Origin: Brachionus manjavacas
Taxonomy: Eukaryota; Rotifera; Eurotatoria; Ploima; Brachionidae
Direction: 5' to 3'
DNA length: 64,000 bases
Assembly: GCA_019054805.1 (NCBI GenBank)
Contig: JAHQIY010000001.1
Span: 5,036,501 to 5,100,500 of the forward strand
Position 1 is the first letter of the stretch. The number at the start of each line of letters is the position of its first letter. The position numbers were made by a program, and so were the translations under genes. Positions 23,549 to 34,900 of the stretch are shown here, in pieces. The notes under the pieces are model-generated. The model ran no database searches, had not been told where the DNA came from, and was given only the letters and a program-made list of their open reading frames with translations.

Positions 23549-24621
23549 TAAGGTTCACGAAATTCAAAACTTTAGTGCTATCTGAATTTCACATTTTCGA
23601 CTCAAAATTCGTAATCTACGCCCTCGAAAATCCCAAAAAAAAAATTTTTTTGAAGGGGGAAAAAAAAAAATTTTTTACACCCAGGGTTCCAAAGATAGCA
23701 AACACTTTAAAAAGTTGTTGTTCTTTTAGACTCAAAATCTCAAAGATAAAACTTAAAAATACTAAAAAAGTATATATATTCTGAAAGAGCATAAAATTCT
23801 CTACATGCTAATGTAATTTAGAAAAAAAAAAGGGTGTGGCGGTTTTTGTGGGCTAAAAAAAGGAAAAAAATGTGTTTTTTCTGGTTTAAATCGTATCTCC
23901 TCCGAAGGATCAATTATGAACCGATTTTTTTTTTTTTTAAATCTAGACAAAATTCTGAACAAATCTATGGTTTTAATTTTTTATTTTATTGCTTTATTTT
24001 TCTTAAAAAATCTCTTTAAATCATGTGATTTTTAACAAATTTTTCAAACTTTAATTCTTTTGATATTTTTTTTCTAAATTTTACTAAAATTGTATCTTAG
24101 TATAAAAAAATTTCGTGAAAAATGCCTAAAAAATCAAAATATAATCAATCTCGTGTAAGTAACCTTGGAGATAAAGCAATAAAATAAAAAATTAAAACCA
24201 TAGATTTGTTCAGAATTTTGTCTAGATTTAAAAAAAAAAAAATCGGTTCATAATTGATCCTTCGGAGGAGATACGATTTAAACCAGAAAAAACACATTTT
24301 TTTCCTTTTTTTAGCCCACAAAAACCGCCACACCCTTTTTTTTTTTTTCTAAATTACATTAGCATGTAGAGAATTTTATGCTCTTTCAGAATATATATAC
24401 TTTTTTAGTATTTTTAAGTTTTATCTTTGAGATTTTGAGTCTAAAAGAACAACAACTTTTTAAAGGGTTTGCTATCTTTGGAACCCTGGGTGTAAAAAAT
24501 TTTTTTTTTGCCCCCTTCAAAAAAATTTTTTTTTTAGGGTTTTCGAGGGCGTAGATTACGAATTTTGAGTCAAAAATGTGAAATTCAGATAGCACTAAAG
24601 TTTTGAATTTCGTGAACCTTA
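23549..24621. mobile_element. Fold-back DNA transposon, two 447-bp inverted arms
   Basis: The segment 23551-23997 is repeated almost perfectly (about half a dozen mismatches) in inverse orientation at 24173-24619, with a unique centre of about 175 bp. The outermost bases are TAAGGTTCACGAAATTCAAA at both ends, and a TA dinucleotide lies at each edge, consistent with TA target duplication (Tc1/mariner-like superfamily); this is weak evidence because TA could be part of the arm. Joining the flanks restores the LINE A linker frame (NKIDNS | NQNTSS), proving insertion into the LINE. The unique centre holds an ATG with 11 codons and a perfect splice donor (24122-24160). A diverged single arm is at 54535-54795. 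Confidence 0.93.
24122..24160 (+). other. Possible relic of transposase exon 1 (11 codons plus donor)
   Basis: Within the unique centre of the fold-back element, aaaaATG starts the peptide MPKKSKYNQSR. It ends exactly at CGT|GTAAGT, a consensus donor. A basic N-terminal start of this kind is common in Tc1/mariner transposases. No downstream transposase remains, because the other arm begins 13 bp later. The function is inferred only. Confidence 0.35.
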
Positions 24622-25790
24622 CTGTTGTCTATTTTATTTAGAAGTTTCCAGTGTTGAGTATTTGATGGGTTAAAATTGTTTAATTCATTGAATTGCTTTG
24701 CGTTTTTTTCGGACTTGATTTTGTTGATTTCTTGTTTGATTTTTCTTTCATACATGTTGTAGAGTTTCTTGTGTTCCTGCGAGTTTGATTTTTGATAAAG
24801 TCGTCTAATTTTATTTTTAGTTTTGATCATATTTATGATATTGGATCATCGATGGATTTTTACATTTCGCATTAATACTGTATTTAATTGTTGATTGATC
24901 AAGAGCTCCATGTATTCGACTTGTAATGTCTGACATTTCCGTTTCTAGCTGGTCTGTGTTGAGTATTGTTTTTGGATCAAATGTAGTATTTAAAATGTTT
25001 TTGAATAGAGGCCAATTAATTCGTTTGTATTTCTTTTTTGCGATGTTTATGTCAATTGAGAAAGATGTTATGGTTGGCTGATGGTCCCCTATCGTATCTT
25101 TTAGAACTTTGTGGTTGTTGAAGAATTTAGAGATTGATTTTGAGCATATACTTAGATCAATGATGCTGTGTCCTTTTTTGAGAGTCGGCTCTTGAGAGTT
25201 TAAAACTTCTAGTTTATGTTGGATTATGAACTCATTTAAAATTTTTCCTTTACTATTTGGTTTGCGACAAAACCAATTGGCGTGTTTTGCATTCAAGTCT
25301 CCGATCAATAAGTGGTTTGTGTAGTTGCATGTGATGAAATTAAGAACGTTTATGTTGAAAGGCTCTCTTGGATGAGAGTAATAACTAAAAATAGCCATTT
25401 GTGTTGAATTATTTATTAAACATTTGAATCCTATTGCTTCACAGTCGAATGGAAAGTAAATTGGTTCACCGGGAATGTTTTTTTTTGATACAAATTGCTG
25501 CACCACCACCTTTCTTTTTTTGCTTTCTTTCGCTTCTATAAATGTTAAAATTATTTATTGCCAATTTGTTATATGGCTGTAGAAATGTCTCATTAATTGA
25601 AATTATATTGATACTATGCAGATTGACTAAATTTTCGATTTCTAGTATTTTTTGGTTATTTCGGATAGATTGACAATTAAGATGTAAAATGTTTAAAGGT
25701 TCTATTTCTTTATTCTTGGTCATTTTCATTTTCTATTTCTGGATTTGTTAGCTCATGAATTAATTTTAAAAAAATAAGGAAAATTTTTAT

Positions 25791-26607
25791 TACTTGAAAT
25801 TGTAAGAACAAATACCGGAAATTTTTGAGTAAAATTACAAGAAATACCATTTTATGATTATAATGTCTATTGAATTTGATATATTATTTATTTAATCTTT
25901 TTTTTGAAAGCCTTAAATAAACAGTGATTTTTATAATTGTAAAAAGTTTTGAAAGATTAATTTAAATTTTTTTTATCCAAAAATTTATTTTGCACCACTT
26001 AGTATTCCACACATTTTATATTTCGATTAAATTTTGTTTAAAATCAAAACAAAAACTTGTTTTTTTAAGCAGTTTGTCTTACATGAATTGATCGTTTGTG
26101 ACAACTTGTTAATGTTTTGATAATTTTTTTTCATTTTTTTAAATTTTTTTTCTAAAAGTATTTTTTTTAATTGATTAAATGGATAAATTAATTTTCATTC
26201 GGTATTCTTACTATTATTTTTTAATAAAAAAATTGACACAAAATCAATATTATTGTTTTTTTTATATATTCATGGGTTTATTACTATTTCTGTGGAATTT
26301 TTACTAAAAATATTGTGCAAAAATATTAAGTCTCTTAAATAAATGATTTTCTATACAAAATTTGAATTATAGGCCTTCTAATTACCTTAAACTTCTATGC
26401 GGGTGTACAAACAATTTAAATATTTTTCAATAGGATATCGCTTTGTCAATTAATTCAATAGAAGTGTATATTCGATTTTTTATAAAAATTGAAATTGATA
26501 GAGTTTATTTAATAAAAAAATATTGAGAAATTTTTATCTAAAAAAGTGCATTATTTTACTGAGGTAGATTGACGTAAATTGAGAATTTAATTTACAATTT
26601 TTCATCT
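25791..26607. other. No gene seen
   Basis: AT-rich spacer between the LINE and the geminin gene. A TTTATT at about 26508 could be the geminin polyadenylation signal. Confidence 0.5.
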
Positions 26608-26610
26608 TAA

Positions 26611-26981
26611 TTAACTCATATATTGATTGCATATTTCTTTTGCCTCGTTGACCAATTTGACAAGTTTTGTGTTTTCTTTATTCAAATCTTGTCCTTCTTC
26701 TTCCATTAAATCTTTAAGTCGGTGTAACTAAATAAAATTAAATTGACCAAAAGTAAAAATATTCAACAAAAGAACATTACTTCTTGATTATCATCAAGGG
26801 CATCCTTCAAATCCGAGCGTAAAGTCTCAGCAACAATTTTCCAAAACGCCTCCTGATTTTCAGTTTTCAACTTAATTTGCTCTTGGGTTAAATTAATTTT
26901 TTTGAGCAAAAATTCGTCATCCTGCGACAACTCGTTCTCTAAATTGCATTCCACCTCAACATCTTTTTGTTGTTTAGACAT
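26611..26981 (-). CDS. GMNN: Geminin-like replication licensing inhibitor
   Basis: Two exons, 26981-26781 and 26727-26611, join in phase 0 to 105 aa. Residues about 38-68 read ENQEAFWKIVAETLRSDLKD followed by ALDDNQELHRLKDL. This matches the geminin coiled-coil signature (xWKxVAExRRxALxxALxENExLH) across the exon junction, then KENTKLVKLVNEAKEI in the position of the KENKELAEVAEHV stretch. Geminin binds CDT1 through this region and prevents re-licensing of origins in the nucleus. The protein is about half the length of vertebrate geminin: only a short acidic N-terminus, with no destruction box (RxxL) that I can see, and almost nothing after the coiled coil. It is head-to-head with PSMB4, 248 bp apart. 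GEMC1/multicilin relatives share the coiled coil but are longer. Confidence 0.82.
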
Positions 26982-27229
26982 TTTTAATTTAAATCAAAAT
27001 GTGAATTTTATTTTGAGCGAAAAGCACAGTATTTTTTTTCATAAAATTCAATGCAACATATCTTTGCAAATAAATGCGAAATTACCACCACGAACAAAAG
27101 CTTGAATGATGCTAGTAAAATTAAAAAAAATTTAAATTTTTATTTAAAATTCGCAAATCAAATTTCTAAAAATCATCATCAAAAGCGCATTTTTTCTTAT
27201 CTATTTTCAGACATTAATTAAATTTAAAT
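26982..27229. promoter_or_regulatory. Shared bidirectional promoter, geminin / PSMB4
   Basis: Only 248 bp separate the start codons of two divergent genes, so both must initiate here. No TATA box is clear in the A/T-rich background. Confidence 0.6.
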
Positions 27230-28701
27230 ATGGAGCACCCAAAGCAACAAACACAGTAAGCTTTTTTAGGTCACAATTTAGAATGTCTACATTTTCCAAT
27301 TCAGAAATCCAATGGTGACAGGAACATCGGTGCTCGGCATCCAATTTGACGGCGGCGTACTGATCGCCGCTGACTTGCTCGGCTCTTACGGCTCAATGGC
27401 CCAAATGAGACAGCTGCAACGAGTGTTCAAAGTGAACGAAAAAACAGTAATAGGTGCTTCTGGTGACTATTCCGATTATCAGTTTTTGCTGGAGAAAATA
27501 ATGCAAAAAGTCAACCAAGACAATTGTTTGAACGATGGCTACGTGTACAAACCAAAACAGTTGTTCTCGTGGTGCACCCGCGTCTTGTACAATAGAAGAT
27601 CAAATTTTGATCCTCTATGGAACCGATTAGTCATCGCCGGATTAGAAGATGAACAACCGTAAGTTGTTATTTAAATTTATAAAATCTTACCTATTTTAAG
27701 AATTCAAAATATTCTTATTTCCTATCACTTAATCATAGACAATATTTAATTTCCACCGTAAAAGATTGTCTTGAACACAAGCTGATTAAATATAAAAGAT
27801 TTTTTTTTATTGATGAAAAAATTTTCCTTATCAGAAAAATATTCAAATTAAATCTTCAAAAAATATTTTGATTAATTATTTGTTTAGTTAAATTTTTTTT
27901 AATTTTAGAGAAAATCAAGTATAACTTTAGCATGTCTATTCTAGAAAAGTAATGATATTGTTGAATACGGTAAAAAAAAGTTTGAAATAATTATTTTGAT
28001 GATTCTTCTTAGTTATTTAAATTTTAAAGGCTTGAATAATTTTTTATTTTTTAAATTATTAATAATACTTGATTAGAATTTAAATAAACAAATAATTAAT
28101 ATAATTTTTTGTGTCTAAATAGCTAAAATTATTTTGAAAGATTATTTTTTTTATTGTTTATTTTTTTTTTATTTTAAAATTTTTAATTTGAATTTATTTG
28201 AATCGTGAAAACTTTAGAATACATTATTCCAACATTACTGAAGCAATTGAAAAAAAAATAAATAATTAAAAAAATGTTATTTTAGATTCCTCGGAAGTGT
28301 TGATTTGCTAGGCAACGCATACCAAGCTCCATGTATGGCAACAGGTTACGGAAATTATTTGGCTGTGGTAAGATTTTTTAAATAAAATGAAATAAAATGG
28401 CAACATTTAAGCAAATTATTTTTGTCAGCCCATTATGCGAGAATTTCTTGATAAGCACAATAACCGCATTACAGAGGCCCAGGCAAGAGATGTTATAGAC
28501 AGATGCATGAAATTGCTTTACTACAGAGATGGCAGAGCTTATGACAAAGTGAGCATTTTTCTTTTAAAATTTTTCTTTTTTCTAATAGAGTATTTTAAGT
28601 ATTCAATTGCAATCGTGACCAAAGAGGGCTCTCGGGTTGAAGAGTGTAAAGAACTGCAGACAAACTGGTCCGTGGCATCACAGATTTCAAGCTATGATTA
28701 A
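27230..28701 (+). CDS. PSMB4: 20S proteasome subunit beta type-4 (beta7 position)
   Basis: Five exons (27230-27255, 27305-27658, 28286-28367, 28429-28548, 28600-28701) give 227 aa. The segments TQNPMVTGTSVLGIQFDGGV, AADLLGSYGSMAQMR, IGASGDYSDYQF, YNRRSNFDPLWN, LGSVDLLGNAYQAP, ATGYGNYLA, EARDVIDRCMKLLYYRD and TNWSVASQIS are diagnostic of PSMB4, a non-catalytic beta subunit that completes the beta ring. It has no catalytic Thr1, as in the family. The start is fixed by the short first exon (MEHPKQQTQ), which completes the conserved TQNP at the splice. The propeptide is therefore only about 7 residues, against about 45 in mammals. AATAAA follows at 28776. The GCN2 start is 199 bp downstream on the same strand. 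Confidence 0.97.
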
Positions 28702-28775
28702 ACAACTTTTTCCTAATAGAATTAATTTATTTTCTGATTTATGTATCAATATGTGTCGATTCGTCAAACATTTAA

Positions 28776-28781
28776 AATAAA
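28776..28781 (+). terminator. Polyadenylation signal of PSMB4
   Basis: AATAAA 74 bp after the stop codon. Confidence 0.6.
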
Positions 28782-28900
28782 GTCTAACTTGAAAAAAAAA
28801 TGATTTTTTTTTATTTCTTGGACATAAAAAGCCAAGAGATTTAGTTTAAAATAGTTGATAAACATTTTATGTTTTGATAAGATGTTAAAATTTTAAATTA

Positions 28901-31900
28901 ATGGATGATTTTCAAGAAAAACAAGAAGATGAGCTCATGGTACTTCAATCGATATACTCTTCAAATTTTTTGGATTTGAGAGAGATGAAAAATGGCAAAA
29001 AAAAGCCAAATCCGATATTCAAGATTACTTTGTTCCCGTTGAATTCCGAGTCCCAGCACGAATTGAACCATTTTTATGTTCAAATAGATCTAAAGATTAA
29101 ATTCGGTTCACAGTATCCGAATGAGCCTCCGACAATCATACTAGAAAACGACAAAGGGTTGTCGCAAGAGCAGGTAAAGAGCCTTCATAAACAATTGGTG
29201 AATAAGGCGCATGAGTTAAAAGGAGGTGAAATGGTCTATCAACTGAGTCAAGTGGTCAGCGAATTCCTTTATGCTAACAACAAACCTCCCGCTAAGTCGT
29301 TTTATGAACAGAGGTTGGAAAATAATATCCAACTCGAAATGCAAAAGCTCCAGGAAAGTTACTATGAGATTGAAAATTCCAAAATCGACGACCAATTGGT
29401 AAAATTGAGAACTTATTGACTGTTTGAAATTTGAACTTATTGAAATTTAATTTTAATATTAAGTTTGCCAAAATACACCAAGCTGTTGACGAAAAGAAAA
29501 AAATGCTCCAACTCGAACGAAAAAAGGAACGAGAACTTGAGAAAAGGGTATTTATTTATTTTCTTTTCATTAGAATCTTGAATTTTGCGAAAAAACCTTT
29601 TCATCAATTAATTAAACTTAAAGTCCAGCCTAATTGAATAAATAAAATTAATTTCTAGAAAAAATTTTTTTAATTTTTGTTTTGAATAAATGAAAAGATA
29701 TTTTTAAAAATGTTGTTAATTCTTTGGTTTCTAAGATTAAACATCAGGTGAAAATCATTCTACGGGATTTAAAAATATTAAAATTTTCTCTGAAGATAAG
29801 CTTTTAACTAAATTTACAGACGATTATTTTTATATATTTTTCAATTGAAAAAAATTACAAGAGTGTAAATTTTAGATTTTGCTGCTTTTTGTCCTTTAAA
29901 TACTTTAAGTACTTTTTGGGAATTAAATATTCTTAATATTTTTATAAAAAAAAATAAAAATTTCCGGCTTTTAAGAGACGATCAGCTAAAACAAATAAAA
30001 AACTGATTTTAGGCTGTTTGATTATTAAAAAATTATTAACTTTTTTTGTTAAAATTATGTTCTTTTGTTTTTATCCTTAATTTAAATTTTTTTCTTATAT
30101 ACAATTTTCAAAGCTACAAAGCCTAAAAGCCATCTACCGATAAGTTTTTTACGGGTTCTTAACATTAAATCTCTATTTTTGATATTCAAGATAATTTTGT
30201 TTTAGATAAGTCTTTAATTTTAGAGAAAATTTAATTTTCAAAATCTTTTAAAGCTAGATTTATGCATATTTATTGACAATTTTAGATCATGACTTCAATT
30301 TTATCTCCTTCTTTATTTAACAATTTTCGTTTTAGGAGCGTTTGTCATCAAACAATTCACCTTCAAGGAGTCGTTCATGCAAAAGCGAACACGAAAAGTA
30401 AAAAAAATAAATCTTAAAGGAATTTTTTTTAAATTAAAATTTTTCAAGTGATATGGGAGATTTGGAAAACAAAAATAACTTTCAATCATTTGTAGTTGAA
30501 TTCAAAGAACCAGTGCAGTTGAAAATTAAATGCTTTAAATTAATTAGAACAGAGCCTCAGCATTCATTTTCATTATACCGTGGCATAGAGACATATTCGG
30601 ACGAAATTTACAACATTTACGAATGGAAGATTTGTTTGGAAAAAAATAAAATATTTGAGCAAAAAAAGTTGGATTTATGTCTCATGGAAATGAATAAAAT
30701 AGAAGCTGAATTTCGACGCTTGTCCCGGTTTAATAGCAATTCACTTGTCAAGTACATTGCTTACAGATATTCAAAAGAAGTCAATCGAAATATTTTTACA
30801 ATTCAGGTAAGGTTTCATCCTAAGATAAAGTTTTGAAGAAATGACTAAAAAGTTTTAAGATTTGTCTCGAATATATTGAAGGAAACACCATTGAAATGTT
30901 CATAAGCAACAAACAATGCTACATTGTATCCGAGTCAATGCTCAAGTCAATCATAAATCAATTGCTGGATTCGCTAGAGTTCTTGCATTCAAATTCATTA
31001 GTACACAGAGATCTAAAGGCTTCGTGTGTTTATATGAAAGATAATAGGCTTGAGGTAAAGCTCAGTGATTACGAAATAGTCAAAAAGTAAATTTTAAATT
31101 TTAAATGAAATTTTCATTTTGTTTTTTTATTAAAAGGTTAAATAATTTAAATGAACTGGTGAGTAATGATGCGGTTAATGTTTCAACTGGAAGTGTCAAG
31201 TGGGACATTCATCAAATGGGTCTCTTGGTTCTATCTTTGTTCATGGGTGAAAAAATCGAAAGCTTTCATACACAAGTGCCCAACAATTTGCCTCCAGAGC
31301 TTAAAAGTTTTATAAACAAGTAAACTATTTAATTTAAATTACAATAACTAGAAAATGATAAATAAAATTTTTTTAAGCTGTTTTAAACAATCAGACAAGG
31401 TTAGTTGTAAATTTTTACGCGAACATCCTTTTATGAAAAAAATATCCGAACCGAGTGCAAGACAAAACAATTCGTCTGTTATCAAACGCACTTCATCAGT
31501 CCATTATCATGATGGTGAGTTGAACTAAATTTACATATACTCAGCTTTTCATTCCATTTTTACTTTTAACCGCTATAACTTTCTTAATAAGTTAAAAAAT
31601 TATAAAAAAAAAAGAATTTTTGAAAAAAAAGTAAAATACGAAACTTAATATTAAGCCTCAAAACAATGAAATAAGTATAACAAACATACTAACATCTAAA
31701 TTATAATGGTTTTGGATTAAAGTTAGTCAACTCGAAACAAATTGAAAATAAACAGGAAGTTAAAATAAACTAGGCCTAAAACAAAACAAAAAAAAAGCTT
31801 ATCAAAAGAATTACAAGAACACTCTCTTCACTTAGTTAATATTTAGACAGTACCAGAATACGATCCCTGATATTAAATATACTCTGATCGAGATCGTATT

Positions 31901-34900
31901 TTCATGTATTCTAATATTTATTTAATTTTTTTGTCCTTAAAAATATAAAATGATTTCCAAACTTTAGAATTAGCAAAAAAAGGTCAAAATATTGTTACAA
32001 AATTGAAGACTAAAACTATCTCCTAAAAAATGTAACTTTACAATATCTCAGGGAATTTCGCTAAAAATCAAAAGAAAAATCGAAATCTTTCTGGTAAAAA
32101 ATTCCATTCAATGATTAAAAATTCGGTCTTTCTTGGAACAAAATTAAACGAAAGTTTATGTTTTAACTCTCAATTAACTTTTTGATCATGATGTCAAGAA
32201 AGACTATATTTTATAAAAATTGTTCAAACAAATCAAGAAAATTAAGAAAAAAAAAAATTACAGTAAAACCTTGGTGTAAGGAAATGGATGAAACTGGGTT
32301 AAGACCATTCGTTTTATCGAATTTTGTTATTTCATAAATTTCATGTTAATGGATTTAGAAAAAGAATGATTTTTTAAAAAATTTTCCATAAAAAATAGTA
32401 GTCAATAAAAAATCTGCATAAACACCACGTCTCTTTTTACTAAAAAAATATTTAGGTATAAGAAGGTATATTATTAAAGAAAGATTATAAACGTTTATCG
32501 TTATTTCAAAGTGTTCGTTAATTCAATTTATTTTTTAAAAATTTTTGACTGTACTAGGTATTTAAAATTCTCTTGTAGGTTCCATGATCAATTTCAGCAA
32601 CTCTTGATTTTAAAACAAACATTTATTAACCCAAAGTATTCCATTAAATCGATTTACCAGCTCTCCTATGGTATATCTCTAAAAAGTATCTTCAGCTTTC
32701 TTAGTAATCAAAAAATTGATACATTCAAAGAAATATTTGAAAATCATTTTGTGAATTTTTTTCATTTACAATTTACAATGATACAATTTGCAGAGCAAAT
32801 TTTGGGCTTTTTAAAAAAAATTTATCAAGTTTTTTTCATTTAACAATTTTCTTTTGTTCTAAAATTAACAATTCCGTAATATTCTTGTTTTCAGCTTAAA
32901 TTAAATTCTTATTTTAAAAAAATTGTCTTTGAAGTCATCTAGAGTTTTTAAAAAAAATTTTCAGTGAACAAAAATTCTAATCATAATTGACAAAAAAGTT
33001 AAATAAAATAATCAAATAAATATTCTTCAATTTATTTTGACTGTTATCCGAAAAAGTTGACTTGATAGATATCTTTCTAAAATCATTTAAAAAAATTCTT
33101 ACAATTTTTTCACTTTTTTATCTTCATCTATATAAATTAACTTTTATTATTGAATTTTAAAAATTTAATAATTTTTATTATTGTAATTTAAAAATATATC
33201 TATTTTATGAAACAACATTTTATTATTCAAATTATTTTTTCATTTAAAAAAACTTTTTTTGAAAAAACTTTTTAAATTCAAGAAGTTATTTTTAAAACTA
33301 TATATTTAAAGAAAAAATATTTATAGAAAAAAACTTCATCTAATTAATACTTAAATCTATATTTAATTCACTTTCTAAATCAGGTATTTTAGAAATTGGT
33401 TAAAACATTCCATTAAATTTCTGGAAATTAAAAAAAAAGTATTTTTACATGCAAAGAGTTTTTTTAAAACATATTTTTTTTTAAAAAAAGTTATTTTAAA
33501 TGTTTGTAGCATTTTTAAAAGGAAATTAATTTTATTTACAAAAACAAGTATCCGACAAAAAAAATAAATTAAAAAAAATGAAAATTTGAAATTTAAATTT
33601 TTTCACTTATTAGATGATGATGAAATAAAATCGTTCACAGACTATTCGTCCCAATCGAGACTAAATAAAGAATTTGATGTGATTGGAATGTTGGGCCACG
33701 GAGCTTATGGTGAAGTTCTAAAAGTAAAAAATAAACTTGATCAGCGTTCGTACGCAATCAAGCGAATTCGAATAAACCCAAACAGCAAACACTACAATAA
33801 GCTAATCACCAGGGAAATAAAACTTTTGTCACGACTGAATCACGAAAATGTTGTCAGGTACTATTCAACATGGGTGGAACAAGACACAGAAGAATATAAG
33901 GAAAATGATGTAGAGTGCGTGCCAATTGATGACGACTTAAAGGATTTGAGTGATTTTAAGGACTTAAGTGATTTTAGTGATGAGGTAGAAGAAGATTCTG
34001 ACTCGAAAAAAGAAGCTTTGACACCTATTGAATCGGAGAGCGATTTTGACTTTGAGCCTGCTTCGTTCTCGTCACAATCGTCCGAAGAGTCTATAGGAAA
34101 AAATTTGCACAATAAAAAAGTAACCTTCTCTCTTAATAATAATGACGAATCGGACGATTCGGTCATATTTGCCGAGAACAGCTCGGAAAATGTGAAAAAA
34201 AAATCCACCAAAAAATCTGTCTCAAAAAAAAGTACCCAGACCAAAAAGCCAGCAAAATGCCGCCAATACATATTCATTCAAATGGAATATTGCGGTGGAA
34301 AAACACTCAAAGACCTAATAGACAATGGACTGTATCGCAACGAGGACAAAGTATGGGTGTTGTTCAGAGAAATCCTGCAGGGCTTGAATCACATACACGA
34401 ACAAGGCATGATACACCGAGACCTAAAGCCAAGCAATGTCCTAATCGATTTGTGTGGTCATGCCAAAATCGGGGACTTTGGTCTAGCTACATCCAGATTC
34501 AAGATTCAAAAAGAGCACATAACAGCACCGGGCATGTGCGACATAGCTCTCGAAGACAATGCTGTTTCGCTCAGTCTCACCCATGTGACCAACCCGACGG
34601 ACTCGCTCCAGCACGACTCTCAGTGTCTGAGCGGAGCGGTCGGCACAGCGCTCTATGTGGCCCCCGAGCTAATGATTCCATACAAAAAAAATAAGTACAT
34701 GTACAGCCAAAAGGTGGACATTTACAGTCTTGGAATTGTGTTTTACGAAATGTGTTTTCCATTCTCGACAATTATGGAAAGAATTTCGGTCCTACAAAAT
34801 TTGAGACTCAAGGATGCGGACATAAAAAGTCACATATGCGATGAGAAAAAGGACAAACAATTGTCTTTGATCAAGCTAATGCTCGATCATGATCCGTCCA

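Larger units (their letters stand above)
21740..25790 (-). mobile_element. LINE family A, nearly full-length ORF2, inactivated
   Basis: A non-LTR retrotransposon on the minus strand. The apurinic-type endonuclease starts at 25729 (LNILHLNCQSIRNN, NETFL, then GDLNAKHANW, HSIIDLSIC, GDHQPT). A linker follows (QHWKLLNKIDNS). The reverse transcriptase has NASPGLDCITNKTIK, EQSGFRRSKSTQDHILRL, FFDL, SCGVSQGSCLSPTLF and the catalytic GLFADDLCIW. The protein ends at 21985 (RFKTPYDVIIDL). Upstream of 25729 a 17-codon frame ending inside the endonuclease start looks like the tail of ORF1, so the copy is 5'-truncated. Defects are a frameshift in an A-run near 25485, another near 24830, one near 23500, a TAA directly after FFDL (22972-22974), and insertion of the palindromic element at 23549-24621. 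The 3' UTR block ggggactgaaaagaac is shared with 61330 and 6700. Confidence 0.92.

Noticed and set aside
23575..24595. Mirror-image open frames (about 60-69 codons) in both arms of the fold-back element
   Set aside because: The two arms encode the same peptides because they are inverted copies; they have no recognisable domain and fall in what is probably untranslated DNA.
23548..24622. piggyBac-type TTAA target duplication for the fold-back element
   Set aside because: TTAA is present at the left edge only; the right edge reads TTAC on the corresponding strand, so only TA is shared.
34257..34694. 145-codon plus-strand open frame inside GCN2 exon 8, and antisense frames at 33861-34277 and 34577-34771
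   Set aside because: They are shadows of the kinase coding sequence in other frames; the GCN2 frame carries all conserved motifs.
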